Assembly (NCBI RefSeq): GCF_016865585.1
Contig: NZ_JAESND010000006.1
Location: 62,001 to 126,000 of the forward strand
Direction of reading: 5' to 3'
Length of the DNA: 64,000 nucleotides
From: Jeongeupia naejangsanensis
GTDB lineage: Bacteria; Pseudomonadota; Gammaproteobacteria; Burkholderiales; Chitinibacteraceae
The notes beneath the pieces were generated by a model that had not been told where the DNA came from, did not search any database, and was given only the letters and a program-made list of their open reading frames with translations. The position numbers and the translations under genes were made by a program. The stretch's first letter is position 1. Each line of letters begins with the position of its first letter. Below are positions 16,392 through 25,607 of the stretch, piece by piece.

Positions 16392-17956
16392 GGCGATCCT
16401 TCAACGGTTTGCAGCGTGGCGAGAAAAGCGTCGGCGTTCTGGAAACCGATGACGCGCTGGCGGACGAGCTTGCCCTCGGTATCGTAGAACAGCAAGGCAG
16501 GCGGACCGTACAGGCCGAAGTGCCTGAGCAGTTCGGCGTCGGCGGCGGTGTTGCCGGTGACGTCGGCACGCAGGCGCACGAAGCCGTCGAGCTTCGCCTT
16601 GACGCGTGGGTCCGGCAGGGTTTCACGCTCGAACTCGATGCAACTGACGCACCAGTCGGCGTAGAAGTCGACGATGACCGGCTTGCCGCGTGCCGCGGCG
16701 ACCTTGTCCTGCAGTTCGGCGACCGACGCCACGGGCTCGAAGGTGACCGCATGTTCGCTCGGCAGCCAGCCCTGCCACAGCGGACGGGCGATCCACACCG
16801 CCATGCCGAGCAGGACGACCCCGAACAGCATTTTCATGCGGCCCATGGCCTTGCCGGACAATCGGGGCAGTACCGCGCTGCCGGCTGCGCCGATGATCAG
16901 CAATGGCGTGCCGATGCCCAGCGCCAGCGCATACAGCGCACCGCCGCCGAGTGCAACGTCACCCTGCTGTCCCAGATAGGCGAGCGCGGCGGCAAGCGGC
17001 GGTGCCACACAGGGGCCGACGATCAGCGCCGACAACGCGCCCATGACGAAGACCGGGCCGGCATGGCCGCCGGGCAAGCGGTTGGCGACGTCGTTGAGTC
17101 GGCTCTGCCAACTGCCGGGCAGTTGCAGCTGGTAGCCACCGAACATCGCGACCGCCATGGCCACGAAGAACAGTGCGAACGCGCCGATGACCACCGGCTG
17201 CTGCAGCCAGACCGTCAGCAGTGTGCCGGTCAGCGCTGCGGCGACGCCGACCAGCGTATAAGTCAGGGCCAGACCCTGCACGTAGATGGCCGTCAGCCAC
17301 AGCGCCCGACCGCGACCGGTGCTGCCCGGCCCGAGCACGATGCCGGAAATGATCGGCAGCAACGGGTACATGCAGGCGGTCAGCGCAAGGCCGATGCCGG
17401 CCAGAAAGAACAGCGCGATGGTCGCGGCCTTGCTGCCGCTGAAGTAACCGTCGTCACCGGCAGTACCACCCGACAGGTCGGCGCCACCGCGATCGCCGCC
17501 GCTGCCACGGGTACTTGCGCCGAACAGCGCTGCGACACCGCCGTCCTGACCGTCGCCCAGGTGCAGCAGCTTGGTTTGCGGCGGATAGCAGACGCCGGCA
17601 TCGGCGCAGCCCTGGAATTTGGCACGGATCGCCGTGCCGATCGGTGGCTTGCCCTGCAGCGCGACGGTGACGTCATGCTTGAACACCTCGACGCGGCCGA
17701 AGCTCGGGTCGTCCTTGAACTCGCCTTTGGGCAGTGCCGGTTTCAGCGCAGCTGCCGGTTCGGAGCTGAAGCTCATCCGGTCGCGGTACAGGTAATAACC
17801 CGGTGCGACGTTGAAATGCACGGCGTAGCCGCCATCTGCTGTCTGCACCAGTTGCGCGCGGAAAGCCTCGTCGGGGGGCAATAGAGAGGCCGGATCGGCA
17901 TGGCTCAATGCTGTGAGCATTGCCGCCAACAGGCCGAGCAAGAGGCGTACCATCAT
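16388..17956 (-). CDS. dsbD: Thiol:disulfide interchange protein DsbD
   Basis: This inner-membrane electron-transfer protein of 522 residues moves reducing equivalents from cytoplasmic thioredoxin to the periplasm. A signal peptide is followed by the DsbD-alpha domain with its Cys pair (GCADAGVCYPP). The eight-helix beta domain has the redox cysteines in TACMYPLLPI and GPCVAPPLAA. A C-terminal thioredoxin gamma domain carries WCVSC. The start overlaps the cutA stop by ATGA, and the stop overlaps tlpA. The order cutA-dsbD-tlpA is a recurring thiol-redox operon in Betaproteobacteria. Confidence 0.95.
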   Translation of the reverse strand: MMVRLLLGLLAAMLTALSHADPASLLPPDEAFRAQLVQTADGGYAVHFNVAPGYYLYRDRMSFSSEPAAALKPALPKGEFKDDPSFGRVEVFKHDVTVALQGKPPIGTAIRAKFQGCADAGVCYPPQTKLLHLGDGQDGGVAALFGASTRGSGGDRGGADLSGGTAGDDGYFSGSKAATIALFFLAGIGLALTACMYPLLPIISGIVLGPGSTGRGRALWLTAIYVQGLALTYTLVGVAAALTGTLLTVWLQQPVVIGAFALFFVAMAVAMFGGYQLQLPGSWQSRLNDVANRLPGGHAGPVFVMGALSALIVGPCVAPPLAAALAYLGQQGDVALGGGALYALALGIGTPLLIIGAAGSAVLPRLSGKAMGRMKMLFGVVLLGMAVWIARPLWQGWLPSEHAVTFEPVASVAELQDKVAAARGKPVIVDFYADWCVSCIEFERETLPDPRVKAKLDGFVRLRADVTGNTAADAELLRHFGLYGPPALLFYDTEGKLVRQRVIGFQNADAFLATLQTVEGSP

Positions 17957-18300
17957 GGATTCACCTCGTTGCCCAGCCAGGCCAGATAGGCGGGCAAGCC
18001 TGCCGCCACCGGTAGCGCAATGATTTCAGGCAACGTGTAAGGGTGGTGCGTGCTCAGCCACTCCTCTACGGCGGCATAGGCCGCCAGTGTGGTTTTTGCC
18101 AACAACGGAACTTCCTCGGCGGTTTCGATTCTGCCTTCCCAGCGGTAGGTCGACCGGACAGGCGCCAACCGGTTGACGCAGGCCACCAGCCGCGCCTCGA
18201 CCAGCCCCGCTGCAAGCCGGTCCGCAACCGCTGCATCGGGGCAATTACAGATGATGACCACGGCGCCGTGCGGCGTGGCTGATTGATCGGGAGTATTCAT
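17953..18300 (-). CDS. cutA: Divalent-cation tolerance protein CutA
   Basis: This is a small trimeric ferredoxin-like protein of 115 residues. Family features include VIICNCPDAAVADRLAAGLVEARLVACVNRL at the N-terminus, STYRWEGRIETAEEVPLLAKT in the middle and HPYTLPEIIALPV near the C-terminus. CutA was linked to copper tolerance; its exact role is unsettled. The annotated ATG overlaps the start codon of fxsA on the other strand, and a GTG 13 codons downstream is an alternative start. It heads the cutA-dsbD-tlpA operon, so the operon promoter must lie inside fxsA. Confidence 0.9.
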   Translation of the reverse strand: MNTPDQSATPHGAVVIICNCPDAAVADRLAAGLVEARLVACVNRLAPVRSTYRWEGRIETAEEVPLLAKTTLAAYAAVEEWLSTHHPYTLPEIIALPVAAGLPAYLAWLGNEVNP

Positions 18301-18715
18301 GCCTTATTTGTTTCTCGCCTTTATTGTCTATCCGCTGGCCGAGATCGCCTCGATGGTGGTCATGGCCGACTGGATCGGCGCCGGCTGGGTGTTTCTCGCC
18401 CTGCTCGCGTCGGCGCTGATCGGTATCGGCATGCTGCGCCACCATCGTATCGCCGTCGCATGGTCGCTGGTCAACGATCTGAAAAGCGGCCGGCTGACGC
18501 CGCAAAGCCTGTTCTGGGTGGCCCGTTACTATATCGCCGCAATCCTGTTCATCGTCCCGGGCTTCATCGGTGATATTGCCGCGGTGGTGATGCTGCTGCC
18601 TTGGGGACGGCGTGGCGACGCAAAGGTTCCGCCGATGTCGTCCGATACGCTTGAAGGCGAGTACCGGCGTGTCGATCCGCGCAACGACGCCCAGCGCCGG
18701 CTCGACGAACGCTGA
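18299..18715 (+). CDS. fxsA: FxsA family membrane protein
   Basis: This small inner-membrane protein has 138 residues. Three hydrophobic segments are visible (about residues 3-22, 26-46 and 75-100), with the family pattern ending in FIVPGFIGDIAAVVMLLP, followed by a soluble polar tail. In E. coli FxsA protects against phage exclusion by plasmid F; its housekeeping role is unknown. GGGAG lies 6 nt before the ATG, within cutA. It converges on yggU. Confidence 0.88.
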   Translation: MPYLFLAFIVYPLAEIASMVVMADWIGAGWVFLALLASALIGIGMLRHHRIAVAWSLVNDLKSGRLTPQSLFWVARYYIAAILFIVPGFIGDIAAVVMLLPWGRRGDAKVPPMSSDTLEGEYRRVDPRNDAQRRLDER

Positions 18716-18731
18716 GCCGGGCTCAACGCGG

Positions 18732-19022
18732 CTAGGACGCCTCGTTCAGCAGGTCTGCGGGAAGGGTGTTGCAGCCATGGGTGACGACAACTTTCCGGCG
18801 TGACGACAGGCCGGACTTGATCGTCACTTGCCGTTGCGGCACCGCGAAGGCATCGGCCAGCCACGCAATCAGGCAGGCATTGGCCTTGCCGTCGACCGGC
18901 GGTGCCGCCAGCCGCAATTTCAGTGCATCGCCATGCAGGCCCACGACTTCGGTGCGCTTCGCGCCGGGTTGCACGTGCAGCCTGAGCTGCACGGTCCCGG
19001 CACCGAGGTCGTACCACGTCAT
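18732..19022 (-). CDS. yggU: YggU family protein (DUF167)
   Basis: This conserved protein has 96 residues and the DUF167 core: LRLHVQPGAKRTEVVG, then LKLRLAAPPVDGKANACLIAWLADAF and QVTIKSGLSSRRKVV. The structure is known in homologues but the function is not. The ATG overlaps the yggT stop by one base (TGATG), so the two genes are translationally coupled in the yggS-proC-yggT-yggU operon. Confidence 0.9.
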   Translation of the reverse strand: MTWYDLGAGTVQLRLHVQPGAKRTEVVGLHGDALKLRLAAPPVDGKANACLIAWLADAFAVPQRQVTIKSGLSSRRKVVVTHGCNTLPADLLNEAS

Positions 19023-19609
19023 CAACTGGCGACGCTGACGTGCTGCAGGATCGCGGGCTCAAGCTGGGCGACAAAGACCGACAGCACCAGCTGGATCAGC
19101 AGGATCAGGATCAGTGGGGTGATGTCGACGCCGCCAATCGGCGGGATGATCCGGCGCAGCGGCTTCAGGAAGGGGCCGGTCAGGCCGTTCAGGATCGGCA
19201 TCAACGGGTTGTACGGCGCAATCCATGACATCAGCGCCTGGCCGATCACCGCGGCGAACAGCAGATAGAGCGACAGCTTCACCAGCTCGACCACGGCAAC
19301 CAGTGCAAGTGCGACGGCAGTCGTCAGCGATCCGAACACGAAGGGCCAGGGCGTGATCGCCAACAGCAGGCCGTGCATCAGCAGCGCGGTCAGCCAGGCC
19401 AGCAGCAGGCTGGCGGTATCGTAGCCACGGAACGGCTTGATCCAGCGACGTACCGGCAGTACGGCCCAACTGGTCAACACCAGCACGAACTGGCCGAGCG
19501 GGTGCGCGAACGATACGCGGGCGGCCTGCAGGAAAAATCTCGTCAGCAGCAGCAGGATGAAAAACTCCGCCAGATTGCGGATCAGGAAGTTGAGCGTATC
19601 GGTCAGCAT
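19022..19609 (-). CDS. yggT: YggT family membrane protein
   Basis: This inner-membrane protein of 195 residues contains two copies of the YggT repeat, each with hydrophobic helices and a conserved loop. The repeat is seen around LTRFFLQAARVSFAHPLGQFVLVLTSWAVLP and again around GQALMSWIAPYNPLMPILNGLTGPFLKPLRRIIPPIGG. Homologues are associated with osmotic tolerance and cell-envelope functions; the mechanism is unknown. It abuts proC with no gap. Confidence 0.9.
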   Translation of the reverse strand: MLTDTLNFLIRNLAEFFILLLLTRFFLQAARVSFAHPLGQFVLVLTSWAVLPVRRWIKPFRGYDTASLLLAWLTALLMHGLLLAITPWPFVFGSLTTAVALALVAVVELVKLSLYLLFAAVIGQALMSWIAPYNPLMPILNGLTGPFLKPLRRIIPPIGGVDITPLILILLIQLVLSVFVAQLEPAILQHVSVAS

Positions 19610-20434
19610 TCATCGTCCTTCGTCGGCATCGCGACCGAGTTCGTCGCCGAGTTCTTTCGAGCGGGCGGCGGCGGCCGAGGCGGCGGCAATGATCGTGCTG
19701 CGAACCTGGCTGTTTTCGAGTGCGTTGATGGCGCGCTCGGTCGTGCCGCCCTTGCTGGTGACCTTCTGGCGCAAGGTCGCGGCATCATCGTCGCTTTGCT
19801 GCGCCAGTTTCACCGCACCGGCAAAGGTCTGGTAGGCGAGGCGGCGTGCGGTGTCGGTGTCGAAGCCTTGCGCGCGTGCGGCGGCCTGCAGTGATTCCAT
19901 GAAGTAGAAGACATACGCGGGGCCCGAGCCCGAGATCGCGGTGACGCCATCCAGATCGCCCTCGTCGTCGACCCAGACGATCTCGCCGGTCGATTCGAGC
20001 AGGCGCGTGGCCAGTTGGCGGTCGGCGTCGCTGCTCGCCGGCGCCGCGTAGGCACCGGAGATGCCGGCCTGGACCAGCGCCGGGGTGTTCGGCATGACGC
20101 GGATGATGCGTTCGGTGCCGCCCAGCCAGCGGCCGATTGCATCGCAGCGAATGCCGGCCGCGATCGAGACGACGAGGGCATCGCCGAGTTGCGGCGCGAT
20201 GCCTTCGGCCACGGTGCGGAACTGCTGTGGCTTGATCGCGAATACCACGGCATTGCTCGGCGGGAGCGCTTCGTCAGGCGCCGAAGCGGAAACGCCGAAA
20301 TCGGCGTGCAGTTGTGCACGCTTGGCCGCATCGGGTTCGACGACGTGGATTTCGCTGCCGGCGAAGCCGCGTGCGACCATGCCGCCGATCATCGCGGTCG
20401 CCATGTTGCCGCCACCGATAAAGGTAATTCGCAT
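19610..20434 (-). CDS. proC: Pyrroline-5-carboxylate reductase
   Basis: This enzyme catalyses the last step of proline biosynthesis, NAD(P)H-dependent reduction of pyrroline-5-carboxylate; it has 274 residues. The Rossmann start is ITFIGGGNMATAMIGG and the C-terminal signature region includes GVTAISGSGPAYVFYFMESL and KGGTTERAINAL. The ATG chosen has AGGAGA 7 nt upstream; an earlier ATG would add seven unrelated residues. It follows yggS by 25 nt in the same direction. Confidence 0.95.
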   Translation of the reverse strand: MRITFIGGGNMATAMIGGMVARGFAGSEIHVVEPDAAKRAQLHADFGVSASAPDEALPPSNAVVFAIKPQQFRTVAEGIAPQLGDALVVSIAAGIRCDAIGRWLGGTERIIRVMPNTPALVQAGISGAYAAPASSDADRQLATRLLESTGEIVWVDDEGDLDGVTAISGSGPAYVFYFMESLQAAARAQGFDTDTARRLAYQTFAGAVKLAQQSDDDAATLRQKVTSKGGTTERAINALENSQVRSTIIAAASAAAARSKELGDELGRDADEGR

Positions 20435-20459
20435 TCCGCTGTCTCCTGTTTTCATCTTG

Positions 20460-21155
20460 TTAGTGTGGGGTCGTGCGCCGACCGAAAATTGCCGTACCGA
20501 TACGGACTAGGGTCGCACCTTCGGCGATCGCGACCTCCAGGTCGGCCGACATGCCCATCGAGAGCGTGTCGATCCTGTAGCCTTCGTCATTCAGCTGTTG
20601 CTGCAGTTTGCGCAACAGTGCGAACTGCGTCGAAAGTTTGCGCGTGTCGTCAGTCGGTTCGGGGATGCACATCAGCCCGCGCAGCTTCAGCCGCGGCAGG
20701 GCCGCAATCGCATTCGCCAGCGTCACGACCTCGTCGGGCGCGACGCCCGACTTGCTGACCTCGCCGGATACATTGACCTGGATGCAGACATTCAGTTCGC
20801 CCAGCGTGTCCGGGCGCTGGGCCGACAGGCGCTCGGCGATCTTCTGCCGATCGACGGCGTGTACCCAGTCGGCGCCTTCGGCGACGCTACGCGTCTTGTT
20901 GCTTTGCAACGGACCGATGAAATGCCATTCGATTTCATCCAGGTCGGCCAAGGCCGCTCGCTTGGCGGCGAACTCCTGGACATAGTTCTCGCCGAAGGCG
21001 CGCTGGCCATGGCCGTACAGCGTGCGGACCGCCTCGGCCGGGAATGTTTTGCTGACCGCGAGCAGACGCACCGAATCGCGAGGGCGTTGGATGCTTACAA
21101 CCGCCTCGTCGATGCGCCGGAGCACGTCTTGCCACGCTTCAAACATCGTTGCCAT
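20460..21155 (-). CDS. yggS: Pyridoxal phosphate homeostasis protein YggS (PLPBP)
   Basis: This PLP-binding, alanine-racemase-like TIM-barrel protein has 231 residues and no known catalytic activity. LLAVSKTFPAEAVRTLY carries the PLP lysine (VSK), GENYVQEF and EWHFIGPLQSNKTR are family signatures, and LSMGMSADLEVAIAEGATLVRIGTAIFG binds the phosphate. It controls free PLP and the keto-acid/amino-acid balance. It is divergent from pilT, the usual arrangement in Proteobacteria. Confidence 0.93.
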   Translation of the reverse strand: MATMFEAWQDVLRRIDEAVVSIQRPRDSVRLLAVSKTFPAEAVRTLYGHGQRAFGENYVQEFAAKRAALADLDEIEWHFIGPLQSNKTRSVAEGADWVHAVDRQKIAERLSAQRPDTLGELNVCIQVNVSGEVSKSGVAPDEVVTLANAIAALPRLKLRGLMCIPEPTDDTRKLSTQFALLRKLQQQLNDEGYRIDTLSMGMSADLEVAIAEGATLVRIGTAIFGRRTTPH

Positions 21156-21237
21156 AATGGATTTGCCTTGATCTGGCCCTCGTCTTGCGGCCCTTTTCTG
21201 CGTTCGGATCTGCCACGGCAGAAGGACAAAATTATAA

Positions 21238-22281
21238 ATGGAAATTTCTGAACTCTTGGCCTTTGCCGTCAAGAACAAGGCATCCGACCTGCACCTGTCG
21301 TCCGGCCTGCCGCCGATGATCCGCGTGCACGGCGATGTCCGGCGCATCAACCTGCCGGCGATGGACCACAAAGACGTTCATGACATGGTCTACGACATCA
21401 TGAACGACGGCCAGCGCAAGATCTACGAGGATACGCTCGAGTGCGACTTCTCGTTCGAGATCCCCAATCTGTCGCGCTTCCGGGTCAATGCCTTCGTGCA
21501 GAACCGCGGTGCCGGCGCCGTGTTCCGGACCATTCCGTCCAAGGTGCTGACGCTCGAGGAGCTGAATGCGCCGCGCGTGTTCACCGAGATCGCCCAGAAT
21601 CCCCGCGGCCTCGTGCTCGTCACCGGACCGACCGGCTCGGGCAAATCGACGACGCTGGCCGCGATGGTCAACCACATCAACGAAAACGATTACGGCCACA
21701 TCCTGACCGTCGAAGACCCGATCGAATTCGTCCATCAGTCGAAGAAGTGCCTGATCAACCAGCGCGAAGTCGGTCCGCATACGATGAGCTTTTCGAACGC
21801 GCTGCGTTCGGCACTGCGGGAAGACCCGGACGTCATCCTCGTCGGCGAATTGCGCGACCTCGAAACGATCCGGCTGGCGCTGACCGCGGCCGAAACCGGC
21901 CATCTGGTGTTCGGGACGCTGCATACCAGCTCGGCGGCGAAGACGATCGACCGTGTCGTCGACGTGTTCCCGGCCGCCGAAAAGGAAATGGTCCGGGCGA
22001 TGCTGTCCGAATCGCTGCGTGCGGTGATTTCGCAGACGCTGCTGAAGACCAAGGACGGCCAGGGGCGGGTTGCGGCGCACGAAATCATGATCGGCATCCC
22101 GGCAATCCGTAACCTGATCCGCGAGAACAAGATCGCGCAGATGTATTCGTCGATCCAGACCGGCCAGCAGTACGGCATGCAGACGCTCGATCAGTGCTTG
22201 CAGGGCCTGCTGCAGCGCAATATCGTTTCGGCCGCCGAAGCGCGGACCAAGGCGGCCAATCCGGACCACTTCAAGGGCTGA
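21238..22281 (+). CDS. pilT: Type IV pilus retraction ATPase PilT
   Basis: This hexameric secretion ATPase of 347 residues depolymerises type IV pili, driving twitching motility and DNA uptake. It shows the N-terminal KASDLHLSSG motif, the Walker A loop GPTGSGKSTT, the Asp box around ILTVEDPIEF, Walker B DPDVILVGELRD, the His box GTLHTSSAAKTIDR and the C-terminal AIRNLIRE motif needed for retraction. An AAGGA lies 12 nt before the ATG. pilU follows 67 bp downstream. Confidence 0.97.
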   Translation: MEISELLAFAVKNKASDLHLSSGLPPMIRVHGDVRRINLPAMDHKDVHDMVYDIMNDGQRKIYEDTLECDFSFEIPNLSRFRVNAFVQNRGAGAVFRTIPSKVLTLEELNAPRVFTEIAQNPRGLVLVTGPTGSGKSTTLAAMVNHINENDYGHILTVEDPIEFVHQSKKCLINQREVGPHTMSFSNALRSALREDPDVILVGELRDLETIRLALTAAETGHLVFGTLHTSSAAKTIDRVVDVFPAAEKEMVRAMLSESLRAVISQTLLKTKDGQGRVAAHEIMIGIPAIRNLIRENKIAQMYSSIQTGQQYGMQTLDQCLQGLLQRNIVSAAEARTKAANPDHFKG

Positions 22282-22348
22282 GTCCGTACGGACCCGCCGA
22301 AGCAACGACAATCACAAGGCGGCTTCGCCATAGAAGAAGAGCAGGATC

Positions 22349-23485
22349 ATGGAGAAAGAACAGTCCGCCAAGTTCATGCACGACTTGCTGCGTCACATGC
22401 GCGCCAAGGAAGCATCCGATCTATTCATCACCGCCGACTTCCCGCCGGCGATGAAGATCGACGGCCGGGTCACGCCGGTTTCGAACCAGGTGCTTTCCGC
22501 ACAGCACACCAAGGAGCTGGCGCGGGCGATCATGAACGATCGTCAGGCCGAAGAGTTCGAAGGCACCAAGGAGTGCAACTTCGCGATCAGCCCGGGCAAC
22601 CTCGGGCGTTTCCGCGTCAATGCCTTCATCCAGCAAGGGCGCGTCGGCATGGTGTTGCGGACGATCAACTCTGAGATTCCGAAGCTCGAGGATCTCGGCT
22701 TGCCGCCAGTGCTGAAAGACATCGCGATGACCAAGCGCGGGCTGGTGATCTTTGTCGGCGGTACCGGTTCGGGCAAGTCGACCTCGCTCGCGGCGATGGT
22801 CGGCCATCGCAATGAAACGGCTTACGACCACATCATCACGATCGAGGACCCGATCGAATACGTGCACGAGCACAAGCGCTCGATCGTCACGCAACGTGAA
22901 GTCGGCGTCGATACCGATTCGTGGATGGCGGCGCTGAAGAACACGCTGCGGCAGGCGCCGGACGTGATCCTGATCGGTGAAATCCGCGACCGCGAGACGA
23001 TGGACTACGCGATCGCCTTCGCCGAAACCGGCCACTTGTGTATGGCGACCCTGCACGCCAACTCGTCGAACCAGGCGCTCGACCGGATCATCAACTTCTT
23101 CCCCGAAGAGCGCAAAGCCCAGCTGCTGATGGACCTGTCGCTCAACCTCAAGGCTTTCGTGTCGCAGCGTCTGGTGCCGCACCGCGCCGGCAAGGGCCGC
23201 GTTGCGGCAGTGGAAGTCATGCTGAACAGTCCGCTGATTTCTGAACTGATCTTCAAGGGCGATGTCCACGAGATCAAGGAAATCATGAAGCGTTCGCGCG
23301 AGCTGGGTATGCAGACTTTCGACCAGAGCCTGTTCGAACTCTACGAAGCAGGCAAGATCAGTTACGAAGACGCCTTGCGCAATGCCGACTCGGTCAACGA
23401 CTTGCGGCTGCAGATCAAGCTCAACGGCTCCGAGGCGAAGCAGAAGGACGTGCTGAGCGGTTTCGATCATCTGGATATCGTTTGA
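22349..23485 (+). CDS. pilU: PilT-dependent pilus retraction ATPase PilU
   Basis: This PilT paralogue of 378 residues works as an accessory retraction motor together with PilT. Motifs include EASDLFITADFPP, Walker A GGTGSGKST, IEDPIEYVHEHKRS, Walker B DVILIGEIRD and ATLHANSSNQALDR. A C-terminal extension longer than in PilT ends in a Lys-rich segment. The stop overlaps the beginning of the possible upstream start region of the fimV-like gene. Confidence 0.96.
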   Translation: MEKEQSAKFMHDLLRHMRAKEASDLFITADFPPAMKIDGRVTPVSNQVLSAQHTKELARAIMNDRQAEEFEGTKECNFAISPGNLGRFRVNAFIQQGRVGMVLRTINSEIPKLEDLGLPPVLKDIAMTKRGLVIFVGGTGSGKSTSLAAMVGHRNETAYDHIITIEDPIEYVHEHKRSIVTQREVGVDTDSWMAALKNTLRQAPDVILIGEIRDRETMDYAIAFAETGHLCMATLHANSSNQALDRIINFFPEERKAQLLMDLSLNLKAFVSQRLVPHRAGKGRVAAVEVMLNSPLISELIFKGDVHEIKEIMKRSRELGMQTFDQSLFELYEAGKISYEDALRNADSVNDLRLQIKLNGSEAKQKDVLSGFDHLDIV

Positions 23486-23514
23486 AACGGCGACCCCTTT
23501 CTGCGGTGATGTTC

Positions 23515-25542
23515 ATGAAAGCCGGTTCGTTGTCCCGCTGTTTGATGGCGCTGATGCTCGGTGCCCCTGCGGTCGCGGTGCACGCTGCCTCGCTGGGCGA
23601 GTTGCAGCTGCACTCGGCGCTGGGCGAGCGCTTCGACGCGTCGATCCCGGTCCGGCTTGCGGCGGGTGAAAACTTGGGCAGCGCCTGTTTCCGCCTGGTA
23701 GCGGATGCGGTCGAAGGCGATGCGGCCTCGCTGGTCAATGCCCGGCTGCGCTATCAGGGCGAGGGCGCGCGTGGCGAGCTGCAGATTGTCGGTATCGAAC
23801 CGTTGCAGGAGCCGATGCTGCAACTGGTCGTGCGCGTGCAGTGCCGTGACGACGAGCAGCCGCGTTTCCAGCGCAGCTACAACGTACTGGTCGACCCGCG
23901 CGACTATACGACGTCGCGTGGCAACCGGCGTGCGGCGCCGGTCCGGAACGAACGGCGCTATCCGGCACTTGGTGGCAGCTTGCGGGTGGCCGACGGCGAT
24001 ACGGTCGCGCAGCTGGCGCGGCATTATTTTCCGAATGACCGGGCAGGGCGTGCGCGCTTCATCGACGACCTGTATCAGCAGAATCCGGATTTGCCACAAG
24101 GTCTCGAGGCGCCGTTGCCCGAGGATGTCTTGCTGGCCCTGCCGCGTGCCGGCGGCGCTGCCGTGCCGAAGCCGGTCGCGCCCCCCATACAGCCGCAGCT
24201 GCGTCCAGCGCCGCAAGTAGCCGATACGCTCAGTGTCTCGGTTCCCGAGCCGCTACCGACAGTCCCCGCGCTGCCGACGACCCGGGCGCCGCAGGCGGAC
24301 GGGGAGTTCAGGCTGCAATTGTCGTCCGGCCAGCTTGATATCGGCCGCGAGTCCGAATTGTCGCCAGAGGAGCGGCTCAAGCTGCGCGAGCGCTTGCTCA
24401 CGCTGACCTCCGATGACCAGACGTCACAGCTGATGGCGCTCAAGTATCAGGTCGCACAGCTTGAAAAGCAGTTGAACACGCTGCGGCAGGACAGGCCGTC
24501 CGTGACGCATGCCAGCGCGGTGAAGCCGGGCCGCGACCCTGCCGATGACGGTTTTTCACCGTGGTGGCTGTCGCTGTTGCTGCTGATTCCGCTCGGTTTT
24601 GTCGGCTGGCGCTGGCGTACCCGGCAGCAGGATTACGGCGACGCCTTCTCGCTGGCCCACCCGCGCGAAAGCGGCGGAACGATCATGATGCGTGCCGCGA
24701 CGATGCCGCCGTCCGAGCCGCGCATCCGTTCGGCGCTCGGTGCGACGACGCTGGTGCAGAACATCGGCCAGATCGCCGACGAATTCCACAACGACGATGT
24801 GGATGTCGTTCAGCCGGGCAACGTTTCGGAAGAAGCGCAGCTGCTCATCGATCACGGCCTGATCCAGCAGGCGATCAATCTGCTCAATCACGAGATCGAG
24901 CAGCATCCGACCGCGCTGGCATTGTGGATGAAGCTGTTCGACGTTTACCGCCAGAACGACATGAAGCAGCCTTTCCAGGAACGCGCGGTTGCGTTCCGGC
25001 TGCAGTTTGCCAGCGATGCGCTGTGGCAGCAGGTCCAGGGGATCGGCCAGCGGGTCGATCCGGAGAATCCGCTGTACCGCTCGCTCGACGACAGCATCGA
25101 TCACCAGCTCGATCTGAGGACCGCCGCCGAGCCGATGATCGTGCCGGATGCGTTCGATTTTGCCGCCGCGATGCATCAGGATGCCGGTCTGCAACCACCG
25201 GCCTCGGTGGTCGAGGTGCCCGAGGACGACGATGGCGTACCGCCGCTGCCGTCGATCGAGGAGCTGGATTTCCAGCTCGAGCCGTTTGCCGAAGCGCCGT
25301 CGGTGCTGGCGATGCCGTCGGCGCCGCTGCTGCCCGAGCCGCCGCCGGTACGGAGCGTCGACCCGGCCGATTTCGTCAGCGACGACCCGCTGCTGCAGCA
25401 GGTGGCGCGCCATCTGGCGCAGGGTGAAACCGAGGCGGCGTATCGCTTGCTGGAGCAGGCGCTGCTGCACGGCAACAGCATGGAACAGCGGCTGACGGCG
25501 ATGAAGTGGCTCGACAAGCTGGCGCCGGTACGCGGCATCTGA
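23515..25542 (+). CDS. fimV: FimV-family pilus assembly / polar-scaffold protein
   Basis: This protein has about 675 residues. A signal peptide ending VHAASLGELQLHS begins the FimV N-terminal domain. A LysM-like peptidoglycan-binding region follows (about 160-215, VADGDTVAQLARHYF). Then come a Pro-rich linker, a coiled coil (about 290-340), one membrane helix (WWLSLLLLIPLGFVGW, about 345-365) and an acidic cytoplasmic part. The cytoplasmic part ends in the FimV C-terminal TPR-like domain (LLQQVARHLAQGETEAAYRLLEQALLHG). FimV/TspA proteins connect the pilus machinery to the cell wall and to polar cAMP or c-di-GMP signalling. The start is the ATG with GGTGA five bases upstream; an ATG two codons earlier is possible. 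Confidence 0.88.
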   Translation: MKAGSLSRCLMALMLGAPAVAVHAASLGELQLHSALGERFDASIPVRLAAGENLGSACFRLVADAVEGDAASLVNARLRYQGEGARGELQIVGIEPLQEPMLQLVVRVQCRDDEQPRFQRSYNVLVDPRDYTTSRGNRRAAPVRNERRYPALGGSLRVADGDTVAQLARHYFPNDRAGRARFIDDLYQQNPDLPQGLEAPLPEDVLLALPRAGGAAVPKPVAPPIQPQLRPAPQVADTLSVSVPEPLPTVPALPTTRAPQADGEFRLQLSSGQLDIGRESELSPEERLKLRERLLTLTSDDQTSQLMALKYQVAQLEKQLNTLRQDRPSVTHASAVKPGRDPADDGFSPWWLSLLLLIPLGFVGWRWRTRQQDYGDAFSLAHPRESGGTIMMRAATMPPSEPRIRSALGATTLVQNIGQIADEFHNDDVDVVQPGNVSEEAQLLIDHGLIQQAINLLNHEIEQHPTALALWMKLFDVYRQNDMKQPFQERAVAFRLQFASDALWQQVQGIGQRVDPENPLYRSLDDSIDHQLDLRTAAEPMIVPDAFDFAAAMHQDAGLQPPASVVEVPEDDDGVPPLPSIEELDFQLEPFAEAPSVLAMPSAPLLPEPPPVRSVDPADFVSDDPLLQQVARHLAQGETEAAYRLLEQALLHGNSMEQRLTAMKWLDKLAPVRGI

Positions 25543-25560
25543 CGACGCTGTGACACCGAA

Positions 25561-25592
25561 AAAACAAAGCCGCCCAAGGGCGGCTTTGTTTT
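25561..25592. terminator. Bidirectional terminator between fimV and uvrA
   Basis: A stem AAAGCCGCC / GGCGGCTTT with a small loop is flanked by AAAAC and GTTTT. It is shared by the convergent fimV-like gene and uvrA. Confidence 0.92.
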
Positions 25593-25607
25593 CGAGCGCG
25601 AGCGCGG

